A stretch of DNA of 64,000 nt from NCBI RefSeq assembly GCF_001613105.1, contig NZ_BDBS01000005.1:372001-436000 (forward strand), given 5' to 3'. Position numbers and translations under genes: made by a program. Under the pieces are notes generated by a model. It saw nothing but the letters and a program-made list of their open reading frames with translations. It ran no database searches and had not been told where the DNA came from. This document shows positions 25,076-33,791 of this stretch, in pieces (the stretch's first letter is position 1; every line of letters starts with the position of its first letter). The DNA comes from Nocardia pseudobrasiliensis NBRC 108224 (GTDB taxonomy: Bacteria; Actinomycetota; Actinomycetes; Mycobacteriales; Mycobacteriaceae).

Positions 25076-25990
25076 TCAGGCCGCCAGGCGCAGTAGCGCG
25101 TAGTGCCGGGTGCCCGCCGTGGTGGTGTGGGTTCGGAACAGATCCGCCAGCTGATGCACCAGAAGCAGTCCGCGCCCGCCGAATTGGCCCGGCTGCGGTG
25201 GATGGCGGCCCGCCAGCGGATCGGTGATGTGGCCGAGATCGTGGGTCTCGCAGACCAGATGGTCGCCGTGGCGGTGCAGGCGCAGACAGCAGACGCCGTC
25301 GGTATGTTCCAGTCCGTTGGTGACCAGTTCGGTCACGATGATCTCCAGATCCGGAATGCGCTGGGGCGCAAGGCCCAGACGCAGGGCCTTCTCGGACGCG
25401 GCGTAGCGGGCGTCCATGACATCGGACGGGGTGGCCACCACCAGATCCGGCAGATCGTCGCTGTCGAACAGTCGCTGGTTGTAGCGGTCGATCACGGCCT
25501 CGGGGGCGTAGCGATCGCTGTCGCGCCGAGAGTTGTTCTGCCACAGTTCCGGATGCGTCTCGTGGGCATCGGCCACCGCGACGGGGGACAGCCGCGAGGT
25601 GTCGTACGGGCAGACGATCGTGACCTCGCGGCCGACGAAGGCGAAGTTGATCAGCGCCTCGTGCTGCGCGCACGCCGGATACTCCAGTGCGCTGCGCTCG
25701 GCCCAGATCGGTTCGCCCACGATCCGGACAGGACGGTCGACATGGGCATCGGCGAACTCGCGCAGCACCGCGGCGATGATCCGGCCCGGATTGCGCCCGG
25801 CCTCGCACATGTCGAGCATGGTGATCCGCGCGGCCGCCGCGCCGAGCGCGGAGCGCAGCAGCCGTAATCGACCGGTCGGCAGCGCGACCGCCACCGGGCC
25901 CGGCGCCTCGGTCACGAACGGCACGAGCCCGGCGAGGTATTCCTCATCCGACCCGTAGAACAGGGCGGGATGTACGAAGGGTCGAGTCAT
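25076..25990 (-). CDS. MEDS-domain anti-sigma-type regulator with HATPase
   Basis: A 304-residue regulator. The N-terminal MEDS sensory domain (about 5-165; HPALFYGSDEEYLAGLVPFV, then VTIVCPYDTS) is fused to a GHKL/HATPase domain (about 185-300) with N box ELVTNGLEH and lid GGRGLLLVHQLAD. This is the layout of RsbA-like anti-sigma regulators, which phosphorylate or bind partners in partner-switching stress pathways. No sigma or anti-sigma antagonist gene is adjacent. Confidence 0.88.
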   Translation of the reverse strand: MTRPFVHPALFYGSDEEYLAGLVPFVTEAPGPVAVALPTGRLRLLRSALGAAAARITMLDMCEAGRNPGRIIAAVLREFADAHVDRPVRIVGEPIWAERSALEYPACAQHEALINFAFVGREVTIVCPYDTSRLSPVAVADAHETHPELWQNNSRRDSDRYAPEAVIDRYNQRLFDSDDLPDLVVATPSDVMDARYAASEKALRLGLAPQRIPDLEIIVTELVTNGLEHTDGVCCLRLHRHGDHLVCETHDLGHITDPLAGRHPPQPGQFGGRGLLLVHQLADLFRTHTTTAGTRHYALLRLAA

Positions 25991-26106
25991 CCCCGCATCA
26001 CCACCTTCACCAGGTCCGCAGCACGTGGCCGAGTCTAGACCCGCTCGCTGTGTAGCCTGTCAAGCCTGGATAAGCGGCGACTTCGGGCAAACTACCGGAT
26101 GTGACG

Positions 26107-26151
26107 ATGCGAAGGTTCCTCATCGCGGCCGCGGCCGCACTGCTGTTCTGA
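26107..26151 (+). pseudogene. signal-peptide-like 14-codon remnant
   Basis: A 14-codon frame encodes MRRFLIAAAAALLF and then stops, exactly the first half of a signal peptide or lipoprotein leader. The start of a secreted protein gene is the simplest explanation, cut by the neighbouring convergent gene. A real micro-peptide cannot be excluded. Confidence 0.3.
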
Positions 26152-26154
26152 GTC

Positions 26155-26835
26155 TCAGCTCGTCGCCTGGATCCGCAGGGCGTCGAAGAACCACCAGGCC
26201 CCCACGGCCGCAACGGGTATCCCGATGACGACATTGCCGACGACCGCGCCGATCGCCCCGGCCGCGGCCGCGGTGATCAGACAGCCGCCGAGGAATCCGG
26301 GCACCGCGAGGACGCCGATGGTGGGTACCGCCGCGGCCGCGCCGACGAGTGCGCCGCCCGCCACGCAGCCGACCACCGCGCCGATGGCCGTGCCCAGCAG
26401 GGTGCCCAGGGCCACGCCGAGCCCGACCTGGGTCGCGAAGTTCATGACCGCGGTGTTGAACGCCGGGGACTGGGGATCGATGGCGATCTCGCGCGCGTTC
26501 GGATGCGCCACGGGGACAGCGTGTTTCGGATCGGTATCGGGGGTCAGGGTGACCGTGGCGGCGTCGATCGCCGCGCCGATCGGATAGACGGCGTCCTCGC
26601 GCCGATAGGTCAGGGGCAGGGTCACCGCCGGTGTGCCCGCGGGATCGCGCAGTTGGAGATTCCCGCCCTCGACCGCCAGGCTGCCCCTGTCCACGGTGAG
26701 CACCACGGACCGGTCGACCAGGCGCAGCGAATATCCGATCGTGTCCGGCGTCGGATCGGCGGCAGCGTGCCCGGCCGAGCCGCCGACCGCCGCCACCGCG
26801 CAGGCCGCTACCACCGCCGATGTCAGAACCCTCAT
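26155..26835 (-). CDS. secreted/membrane hypothetical protein
   Basis: A 226-residue protein with a signal peptide (residues 1-27, MRVLTSAVVAACAVAAVGGS), a beta-rich extracellular domain (IGYSLRLVDRSVVLTVDRGS), and a C-terminal region (about 130-225) made of Gly/Ala-rich hydrophobic helices (LGTAIGAVVGCVAGGALVGA). The glycine-zipper look recalls proteins that insert into envelopes. ATG 26835 is chosen over 26847 because it starts the signal peptide. Similar unnamed proteins are typical of Nocardia; function unknown. Confidence 0.7.
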   Translation of the reverse strand: MRVLTSAVVAACAVAAVGGSAGHAAADPTPDTIGYSLRLVDRSVVLTVDRGSLAVEGGNLQLRDPAGTPAVTLPLTYRREDAVYPIGAAIDAATVTLTPDTDPKHAVPVAHPNAREIAIDPQSPAFNTAVMNFATQVGLGVALGTLLGTAIGAVVGCVAGGALVGAAAAVPTIGVLAVPGFLGGCLITAAAAGAIGAVVGNVVIGIPVAAVGAWWFFDALRIQATS

Positions 26836-27029
26836 CAATCCGACCACTTCCTGTTGGGACGAGACGGCACGAATGTGCCGTGGGTGAAGGTCGGCGTCCG
26901 AGCGGGGGAAGTTCCGATCGTGAGGGGGATCACCGTCGCGGCGAATGAGAGTATCGTTTCGCTGTGAATTTGCGCGACTGTCTGTGACAGCCGCTGAGAT
27001 ATCCGAACGATCGCGAGAGAGGTGCGTAG

Positions 27030-27548
27030 ATGCTTGTCTCCAGGATTGTTGCGGTAGCGCTGCTGGCCGGTGCGTTCGTCCCGGCGTTCGGAATCGGCCC
27101 GGTCTCGGCGGACTCCATGTTCGGCAGCTGTTCGGGCGGGGTGATCAACTGGACCGCCGACAACGGCGGAATCAGCATGTCGCCCAAGGCGACCACCATC
27201 GCCTTCGCCGGTGAGGTGAGCGGCTGTACCGGTACCCCCAATGGCATCAGCGGCGGCAGTCTGAGCGGCACCCAGAACGCCTCGGGTGACTGCAATACCG
27301 GCGTGACCGGGCCGGTCGACCTCACGGTCAGTTGGAACAACGGGACGACGAGCCGATTGAGCGGCGTCTGGACCGCCCATGCGGCGATACCGGACACCAA
27401 TGTCGTGAATATCGTCGGCGGCGAGGGCGCCGGGCAGCAGATCGAGATCAATACCACCAACAACCCCACGCCCACCGACGCGGCCGCGTGCTGGGGCGAC
27501 GGGTTGACCTCCGGATCGCATTCGATCACCGCCGCCTACTTCCGCTGA
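27030..27548 (+). CDS. secreted hypothetical protein
   Basis: A 172-residue protein with a signal peptide ending at VSADS (about 28) and a mature beta-sandwich-like domain rich in Gly, Thr and Asn (SCSGGVINWTADNGGI, WNNGTTSRLSGVW). Three or four Cys may form disulfides. The start follows GAGAGAGGTG. Function unknown. It lies just upstream of the desaturase, but the two are separated by the desaturase's own repeat-type regulatory site. Confidence 0.7.
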   Translation: MLVSRIVAVALLAGAFVPAFGIGPVSADSMFGSCSGGVINWTADNGGISMSPKATTIAFAGEVSGCTGTPNGISGGSLSGTQNASGDCNTGVTGPVDLTVSWNNGTTSRLSGVWTAHAAIPDTNVVNIVGGEGAGQQIEINTTNNPTPTDAAACWGDGLTSGSHSITAAYFR

Positions 27549-27566
27549 CATCGGCCGACCGGCCGC

Positions 27567-27584
27567 GTCAGCGCCCGGTCAGAG
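27567..27584 (+). promoter_or_regulatory. SARP-type heptamer pair upstream of the desaturase
   Basis: GTCAGCG (27567-27573) and GTCAGAG (27578-27584), direct repeats with an 11-bp period, 21 bases before the desaturase ATG. The same heptamer family occurs at 32071-32119 and 38078-38140. Confidence 0.55.
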
Positions 27585-27604
27585 CCGCTGGTGACAGTGC
27601 GTTC

Positions 27605-28684
27605 ATGGCCGGGAACTACGAACAGCTGTTGGCGACGCCCGCGACCGATCCGATCGCCGAATCCGAGCGATCGGCATCGGCCGCGAGCGGTTCGCGATTC
27701 CGCCTGCTGCAGAACGATATTCGCGCCGCGGGGTTGCTTGATCCGAGGCGGCGGTACTACCTCGCGAAGTCGATCGGCACCGTCGCGCTGTTCGTGGCGT
27801 GCTGGATCGTGTTCGCCCTGCTCGGTTCGTCGTGGTGGCAGCTGGCCGTGGCGTTGGCGCTGTCGTTCTGCTTCGTCCAGATCGGGTTGGTCGGCCACGA
27901 TATCGGCCACCATCAGGTCACCCGCGACCGCCGCGCGATGGACGTGCTCGGCTATCTGCACTGGAATCTGTTGCTGGGGGCCAGTTTCGACTGGTGGGTC
28001 AATCACCACAACCGCCACCACAGCAATCCGAACCATATCGATCGTGATCCGGATATCGTGCGGCGCCGGGCGATCTTCACCGTCGAACAGGCCGCGCGGC
28101 CGATGAGCGCGGGTCGGCGGCTGATCATTCGATTCCAGGACAAGGTGTTCTTTCCCATGTCCGCGCTCGAGGCGCTGGGGTTGCGGGCGTTGAGCATTCG
28201 CGCCATCGCGACCGGCGCGGTCCGGCGGCCGGGGACGGAAGGGGCGCTGCTGGGCCTGCATCTGCTGTGCTACTTCACTGCGGTTTTCTGGCTGCTCGAG
28301 CCGTGGAAAGCCGTGGCGTTCATCGGATTACACCATCTCGCGACCGGCCTGTACGGCGGCTCGATCTTCGCGCCGAATCACAAGGGCATGCCCGTGCGCT
28401 CCGAGGCCGAGACCCTGGACTGGATGACCCGTCAGGTGATCACCGCGCGCAATATCCGCGGCGGCCGCGTGGTGGACTATCTCTACGGTGGACTGAACTA
28501 TCAGATCGAGCACCACCTGTTCCCGTCCATGCCGCAGCCGAATCTGCGCCGGGCCCGGCCCGTGGTGCGGGCGCACTGCCGCACCGCGGGCCTGGACTAT
28601 TACGAAACCGGGGTGGTGCGAGCGTATTTCGAGATCATTACGCACCTACGACGGGTGAGCCGGCAGGCGCGGACTTGTCGGTGA
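27605..28684 (+). CDS. membrane fatty acid (acyl-CoA/acyl-lipid) desaturase
   Basis: A 359-residue integral membrane di-iron desaturase. The three His boxes are present: HDIGHH (about 100), HNRHH (about 136) and QIEHH (about 300). Four or more membrane helices lie around 55-95 and 210-260. It should introduce a double bond into a fatty acyl chain with O2 and a reduced electron carrier. The ATG at 27605 lacks a ribosome binding site and lies about 7 bases past a plausible -10 region, so a leaderless message is likely. Its 3' end overlaps the converging MmpL gene by 47 bases. It carries the SARP-type repeats and probably belongs to the cluster. Confidence 0.9.
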   Translation: MAGNYEQLLATPATDPIAESERSASAASGSRFRLLQNDIRAAGLLDPRRRYYLAKSIGTVALFVACWIVFALLGSSWWQLAVALALSFCFVQIGLVGHDIGHHQVTRDRRAMDVLGYLHWNLLLGASFDWWVNHHNRHHSNPNHIDRDPDIVRRRAIFTVEQAARPMSAGRRLIIRFQDKVFFPMSALEALGLRALSIRAIATGAVRRPGTEGALLGLHLLCYFTAVFWLLEPWKAVAFIGLHHLATGLYGGSIFAPNHKGMPVRSEAETLDWMTRQVITARNIRGGRVVDYLYGGLNYQIEHHLFPSMPQPNLRRARPVVRAHCRTAGLDYYETGVVRAYFEIITHLRRVSRQARTCR

Positions 28685-30827
28685 GTCCATAGCGGCGGTG
28701 CCAGCGCGCCAATGGCCTTGGGGCCCACCAGTTCCACGCACCCGCCAGCCGCATGACCGCGGGCACCAACAGGATTCGAATGAGGAACGCGTCCAGCAGC
28801 ACCGTCACCACCAGCCCGACGCCCAGACCGCGCATGAACGAGACCTGGGCCGTGACGATGGCGGCGAAGACGATGGCCATGACGGTCGCCGCCGCGGTGA
28901 CGATCCGCCCGGTGCGGGCCAGCCCGAGTGCGACCGCCCGCCGGTTGTCGCCGGTGGCCAGCCATTCCTCCCGCATACGCGACAGGACGAAGATCTCGTA
29001 ATCCATCGACAATCCGTAGGCGATGCAGATCAGCAGCGGCGGCATGGTCGCATTCGTGTGCCCGGTGGCGACGGTGCCGAGCCCACCGAGGTGGCCGTCC
29101 TGGAAGATCCACACCATCGCGCCGAGCGCGGCCGTCAGCGACAGCACGTTCATCAGCAGCGCCTTCACCGGCAGCAGCAGGCTGCCGGTGAACAGGAACA
29201 TCAGCACGAAGGTCGCCAGCGCGATCAATGCCAGGATCGCCGGTACCCGATCGGTCACCCCGCGCACATTGTCCAGATCGCGCTGCGCCGATCCGCCGAA
29301 GAGGGTATCGGCCGGGGCCGCGATATCCTTCAGGTCGTCGAGCTGACGCTTGGCGGCGTCGGAGAACGGGTCCAGGGTGGTGCCGACGGTCAGATACGCG
29401 GCGGCCCCGTGGCGCGCGGAGTCGACGGTCGCGGTGCCGAGTCGTGTTCCGCCGGAATAGATTCCGTCCGGCGCGGCCACGCCGGTCACCTGCCGCACCC
29501 GCGACAGCGCCGCCGCGTATGCGGCCACCGCCTCGTCACCGGGCGCCGACGGCATGACGATGTAGACCGTCCCCTGGCTGTTCTGCCGGGGAAACTCCGC
29601 GCGCAGCAGGTCACCGGTTCGGCGCGCGGACGCCGAGGTGGGCAGGTTCCGGTCGTCGGGGTAGCCCAGGCGCACGCCCAGGAACGGCAGGCCCACGACA
29701 ACGAACAGGGTCGTCACCACGAGCACCGTCGAAACGGCATGGCGCATGGCGAAATTCGCGGTCCGGTACCAGACGGTGGTCTCGGCGGGCCGGGTGACGG
29801 GCTCGGCTCGGCCGATCCGGTCCCCGAGCAGCAGGATGAGCACCGGCGCGACCAGCAGCGCGCCCACGAGACTGAAGGCGACACCCGCGATTCCGGCGTA
29901 GGCCAGCGACCGCAGGAAGTACATGGGCAGCACGAGCATGGTCGCGACCACGCAGCCCAGGGTGAGGGCGGAATACGCGACGGTGCGTCCCGCGCTGGTC
30001 AGAGTCCGTCGCAGCGCCGCGTCCGGCGGCATCCCCGCACCCCGTTCCTCGCGATAGCGGCTGAGGATGAACAGCGTGTAGTCCACGGCCAGCGCCAGGC
30101 ACAGCGCGGTCGCCAGATTGACCGCGAATACCGCGACATCGGTCCAGGCGAACAGGATTCGCAGCGCGGCGGCCGTACCCGCGATCGCGAAGGCCGCCAC
30201 CGCCAGCGGGACCAGCGCCGCGAGGACACCGCCGAAGATCCAGATCAGGGCCGCGAAGGTGAACGGCGTCGCGATGATCTCCAGTTTGATCAGATCCACA
30301 CGGGACTGCCGATTGATCTCGTACTGCGCCACGGCCTGCCCGCCCGCCGTGACAGTAATATCGTCCGAGGAGCCGATCAGGGGTGCGGCGATATCGTGGG
30401 CGCGCACCGGGGCCTGCCGATCGTCGCCGGTGACGCGGGCCGCGATCAGGGCGGTGCGATGATCCGTTCCGATCAGCACCGGCGCGACCGTCGCGGGCGC
30501 GGTCCAGTACGAAATCACCTGTGTCGCATACGGAGACGAACGCAGCGCGTCCACCACCGCCAGTCCGCGAGTCCGCGCCTGTGGTGAGTCGGCCCCGGAC
30601 GGTGAGGTGACGGTGAAAACCAGCGAGGATCCGCCCGCCCCGAACGTCTCGTCGAGTACCTGAGCCGCTCGGGCCGATTCGGAATCGGGAACGTCGTATC
30701 CACCGGCGGGCAACTGGGCGCTCACCGGTAGTCCGTACACCGCGGCGGCGGTGACGAACACCCCGAGCCACGCCGCGATCCGCCGCGGAGAACGAAGGAC
30801 GAACTCGGCGATCCGAGCCAACAGCAC
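28638..30827 (-). CDS. MmpL (RND-type) lipid transporter
   Basis: A 729-residue MmpL-family transporter with two repeats of helices, each with a large extracytoplasmic loop. Family signatures are AVDYTLFILSRYREE (about 255) and GLSMDYEIFVLSRMREEW (about 600), containing the proton-relay Asp/Tyr pair. MmpL proteins export lipids across the inner membrane of mycolate bacteria. GTG 30827 is preferred because GGAGGT is four bases upstream. It follows the flavin oxidoreductase by 20 bases on the same message. This is the likely exporter for the product of the SARP cluster. Confidence 0.9.
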   Translation of the reverse strand: MLLARIAEFVLRSPRRIAAWLGVFVTAAAVYGLPVSAQLPAGGYDVPDSESARAAQVLDETFGAGGSSLVFTVTSPSGADSPQARTRGLAVVDALRSSPYATQVISYWTAPATVAPVLIGTDHRTALIAARVTGDDRQAPVRAHDIAAPLIGSSDDITVTAGGQAVAQYEINRQSRVDLIKLEIIATPFTFAALIWIFGGVLAALVPLAVAAFAIAGTAAALRILFAWTDVAVFAVNLATALCLALAVDYTLFILSRYREERGAGMPPDAALRRTLTSAGRTVAYSALTLGCVVATMLVLPMYFLRSLAYAGIAGVAFSLVGALLVAPVLILLLGDRIGRAEPVTRPAETTVWYRTANFAMRHAVSTVLVVTTLFVVVGLPFLGVRLGYPDDRNLPTSASARRTGDLLRAEFPRQNSQGTVYIVMPSAPGDEAVAAYAAALSRVRQVTGVAAPDGIYSGGTRLGTATVDSARHGAAAYLTVGTTLDPFSDAAKRQLDDLKDIAAPADTLFGGSAQRDLDNVRGVTDRVPAILALIALATFVLMFLFTGSLLLPVKALLMNVLSLTAALGAMVWIFQDGHLGGLGTVATGHTNATMPPLLICIAYGLSMDYEIFVLSRMREEWLATGDNRRAVALGLARTGRIVTAAATVMAIVFAAIVTAQVSFMRGLGVGLVVTVLLDAFLIRILLVPAVMRLAGAWNWWAPRPLARWHRRYGLTDKSAPAGSPVVGA

Positions 30828-30847
30828 GCCTACCTCCAGATTCGTAT

Positions 30848-32050
30848 TCAGCTGTGTGCCAGCGGTTCCGCGACCGGATTCGGCCCGCGGTGGAACACGC
30901 GCCGGCGCGTCTCGGTGACGCGGCCGACGCCGGTGACCGCGCGCGCCACAGCCCGCGCGTCGCGAGCGAGATCGGGCAACTGCCCCGACGGCACGCGGTA
31001 TCCGAGGAAATGGAGGCCGGGAGCGTGGGCCAGCGTCCGACCGCCGTGCACCAGCGGCCGCCCGCCCACCTCGGCGAGTACGCCCAGATGCCCGACCAGT
31101 GCGGTCAGATCCGGGCGCTGTCCGGTCGCGGCGATCACGGCATCGGGGCGGATCGCCGATCCGTCGGCGAGCAGCACCCTCGGCCCCGCGAAACCCGTGA
31201 CCGCCGACACTATTTCGATCGCGCCCGCACTCACCGCCGATACCAGCCCGCGGTCGATCGTGCCCGCGGTGTGCCCGGTGCGGGTCAGGGCCGTGACAAT
31301 GCCGTGGCGCGGGGCGGACAAGCCGAGGGTGCTCAGATCGCCCCATTGCAGTCGGTGCAGGAGCAGACTGGCCCGGTCCACCGCGGCGTCGGGCAGCGGC
31401 CAATGCTTGACCGCCTGGCTCAGCAGCGAGGTCAGCGGGCCGAGGCGAAACAGTAACGGCGGATTGCGGATCGCCATTCGTACCCGGGCCGCGCCGGAGC
31501 GCGCCAATTCGACGGCGATATCAATACCGGTGGGCCCGCAACCCACCACCAGCACATCGCGGTTTCGATACGGTCGCGGTCCGCGGTAGTCCCGGGCGTG
31601 TGCGAGTCGCCCCGCGAAGCCGTCGGATCCGGGCCAGTCCGGTAGATGCGGCCTGCGGTGCAGGCCGGTCGCCACGATCACCCGCGCGGTCGGGATGTCA
31701 CCGGCGCTGGTGCGCACGATCCAGTGGTTGCCACTGCGCTCGATACGCTCGGCCCGGATGCCGTAGCGCACGTCGGGATCGAGTGCGCGCACATAGCGGG
31801 CGATGTAGTCGAGGAAATCGTCGCGACTCGGCCAGGGTCCGCATGCGGGCGGAAGTCGCATTCCCGGAAGCGAACTCAGCGGCCGCCAGGAATTCATGCG
31901 CAGCGACGGATAGTAGCCGTGCCAGGTGGAACACGGGCGATCGGAGCATTCCAGGAGCATCGGGCGCGCGCCCGCCTCGGTCAGGGTCCAGGCCGCGGCG
32001 AGCCCGGCGGGTCCGGCACCGATCACCACGGGAGGATGCGGATCGGTCAC
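30848..32050 (-). CDS. FMO-like NAD(P)/FAD-dependent oxidoreductase
   Basis: A 400-residue two-dinucleotide-domain flavoprotein. The FAD Rossmann motif is VVIGAGPAGLAAAWTL at the N-terminus and the NAD(P) motif is VLVVGCGPTGIDIAVEL near 165. A C-terminal segment DAVIAATGQRPD precedes the last FAD contact. The family hydroxylates or oxidises small molecules, often N- or S-containing groups. GTG 32050 gives the shortest complete Rossmann start. It heads a two-gene operon with the MmpL transporter and has four TCAG-type heptamers 22-69 bases upstream. Substrate unknown. Confidence 0.85.
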   Translation of the reverse strand: MTDPHPPVVIGAGPAGLAAAWTLTEAGARPMLLECSDRPCSTWHGYYPSLRMNSWRPLSSLPGMRLPPACGPWPSRDDFLDYIARYVRALDPDVRYGIRAERIERSGNHWIVRTSAGDIPTARVIVATGLHRRPHLPDWPGSDGFAGRLAHARDYRGPRPYRNRDVLVVGCGPTGIDIAVELARSGAARVRMAIRNPPLLFRLGPLTSLLSQAVKHWPLPDAAVDRASLLLHRLQWGDLSTLGLSAPRHGIVTALTRTGHTAGTIDRGLVSAVSAGAIEIVSAVTGFAGPRVLLADGSAIRPDAVIAATGQRPDLTALVGHLGVLAEVGGRPLVHGGRTLAHAPGLHFLGYRVPSGQLPDLARDARAVARAVTGVGRVTETRRRVFHRGPNPVAEPLAHS

Positions 32051-32070
32051 TCGGATATGACAACCTGGGC

Positions 32071-32119
32071 ATCTGAAATTCCACTGACATCTTCGAATCA
32101 TTGCTGACAGGTAGCTGAA
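32071..32119 (-). promoter_or_regulatory. SARP-type heptamer array upstream of the oxidoreductase/MmpL operon
   Basis: Read on the minus strand the heptamers are TTCAGCT (32119-32113), GTCAGCA (32108-32102), GTCAGTG (32088-32082) and TTCAGAT (32077-32071). Within each pair the period is 11 bp; the pairs are 20 bp apart. The last heptamer is about 20 bases before GTG 32050. Confidence 0.6.
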
Positions 32120-32289
32120 TATTGGTGACGGCGTATCCGGCAACCCGTTTCTGGTTGGAAATTCCTAATATCAACCGGCAGCTGATAATTCGCCGTGGTG
32201 TGTCGCCGGTAAATTGCCATACGGGTGCTAGGGTCTAGCGCGACCTCGAACTCATCGAACCTCCATGCACATCTGCGAAGGAAGGTTGA

Positions 32290-33741
32290 ATGTTCACGAT
32301 GCGTAATAGGCGGCATCGGTACGGGTTTGCGTTGACTGCGATAGCGGTCGTTCAGGTTGCGCTCGCTACCATTGCCAACGCCGACCCCTCGTGCCCGTGT
32401 ATGCCGGATCGCCCGGCGCCGGTTTCCGACAATCCGGATATGTATACCGGGCCGATCCAGCCGCTGCTTCCGTTCCCGCAGCCGCCGTCGCCACCGGAAT
32501 TCGACCCGTTCTATCGTCCCGATCCCGCGCGGTTCGTGGATCTGAAGCCGGGCCAGATCATCGCGGCGCGACAGGTGAATTTCGCCGGTATCGGCGTTAT
32601 CCCCTTGGACGTCGAGGCGTGGCAGCTGTCGTTCCGTTCGAACAACAGCCGTGACGAACCGATCGCCGCGGTGACCACGGTGGTCAAGCCGCATATCGGT
32701 CCCAACCCGCGCAAGCTGCTGTCCTATCAGGTGCCGGAGGACTCGCTCGCGAATTACTGTGCGCCGTCCTACAATTTCCAACTCGCGTCGGTCCCGGGTA
32801 ACTACATGGGCCAGATCGAACCGGCCGCTGAGATGCTTCAGCCGTTCCAGCAGGCGCTTCGGCAGGGCTGGAATATGAACATTCCCGACCATCAGGGTCC
32901 CAATTCGGCCTTCTACGCCGGGCCGCTGGGCGGGCGGATCACGCTCGACAGCATTCGGGCGGCCGAGAACTTCTATCCGATGGATCTCGACGGTCGGCAC
33001 ACGCCGGTCGTCATGCAGGGACATCTGGGCGGCGGACCGCCCACGCAATTCGCGGCGGAACTGCATCACGATTACGCGCCGGATCTGAATCTCAAGGGCG
33101 CGGCGGTCAACAGCCCGCTGTCGGATCTGGCCGGACTGGTCGCGCACAACAGCGGAAATCTCGCGGGCCCGTCCATCTTCGACGCCATGGTCGGCATCTC
33201 TCGGGAGTATCCGGATTTCGGCCGGTACCTCGACGAGCACATGGACGGCGTGGGCAAGGCGATCCGGGATGTCCACGGCGTGGTGTGCATGGGATGGGCG
33301 GGCATCGCCCCGCCCTATCAGAACTACATGGGATCACTGCCGCCCAATGTGTTCGACGACCCGGCCGTCAAGCACGCGATGGACGAGAACCGCTACGGCA
33401 ATCAGCAGCCGGACATCCCGATGTACTACTACCAGCCTGCGCTGGACTGGGTGATGCCCACGCCGCTGGTGGACGACTTCATCAACACCACCTGTCGGGA
33501 CCATCCGGATGCGAGCATCCACTATGTCCGCGATCACGCCAGTGAGCTCCTCACGATTCCCTATGTGGCCCAACCATCGATCGATCGCTGGTTGACCGAG
33601 AGGGTCGACGGAATACCCGCCCCCGAGGGCTGTTCGGTCAGCGATGTCGCGACCATGGCATCGCCCAACAATGCGAACGGTGATCAGGGCGGCGACGCCG
33701 CCCCGATGCCGGATGCCGTCGAGCGGAGCAACGGAAACTAG
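32290..33741 (+). CDS. LIP-family secretory lipase homologue lacking the catalytic Ser
   Basis: A 483-residue secreted protein clearly homologous to the two other LIP-family lipases of this window (signal peptide to about residue 32; DVEAWQLSFRSNNSRDEP, LSYQVPEDSLANYC, GPNSAFYAGPLGGRITLDSI). At the nucleophile elbow the family GYSGG reads GHLGGG: residue 246 is Leu (CTG at 33025-33027). The Asp region (YYQPALDW) is kept, but the His-containing block is diverged. It should not work as a normal Ser hydrolase and may bind lipid or a cell-wall ligand instead. The frame is fully open, so it is not a decaying gene. It ends at a strong terminator next to the SARP gene. Confidence 0.88.
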   Translation: MFTMRNRRHRYGFALTAIAVVQVALATIANADPSCPCMPDRPAPVSDNPDMYTGPIQPLLPFPQPPSPPEFDPFYRPDPARFVDLKPGQIIAARQVNFAGIGVIPLDVEAWQLSFRSNNSRDEPIAAVTTVVKPHIGPNPRKLLSYQVPEDSLANYCAPSYNFQLASVPGNYMGQIEPAAEMLQPFQQALRQGWNMNIPDHQGPNSAFYAGPLGGRITLDSIRAAENFYPMDLDGRHTPVVMQGHLGGGPPTQFAAELHHDYAPDLNLKGAAVNSPLSDLAGLVAHNSGNLAGPSIFDAMVGISREYPDFGRYLDEHMDGVGKAIRDVHGVVCMGWAGIAPPYQNYMGSLPPNVFDDPAVKHAMDENRYGNQQPDIPMYYYQPALDWVMPTPLVDDFINTTCRDHPDASIHYVRDHASELLTIPYVAQPSIDRWLTERVDGIPAPEGCSVSDVATMASPNNANGDQGGDAAPMPDAVERSNGN

Positions 33742-33753
33742 GCAGTCCATCGA

Positions 33754-33791
33754 AAAAGGGTCCGGCCGGGTTCGCCCGGCCGGACCCTTTT
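33754..33791. terminator. bidirectional terminator between lipase homologue and SARP gene
   Basis: Perfect 17-bp stem AAAAGGGTCCGGCCGGG / CCCGGCCGGACCCTTTT with loop TTCG; the T-tracts on both sides let it serve both converging genes. Confidence 0.95.

Noticed and set aside
28698..30587. Plus-strand frame of 629 codons
   Set aside because: Antisense to the MmpL gene, Arg/Gly/His/Gln-rich, no fold; shadow frame.
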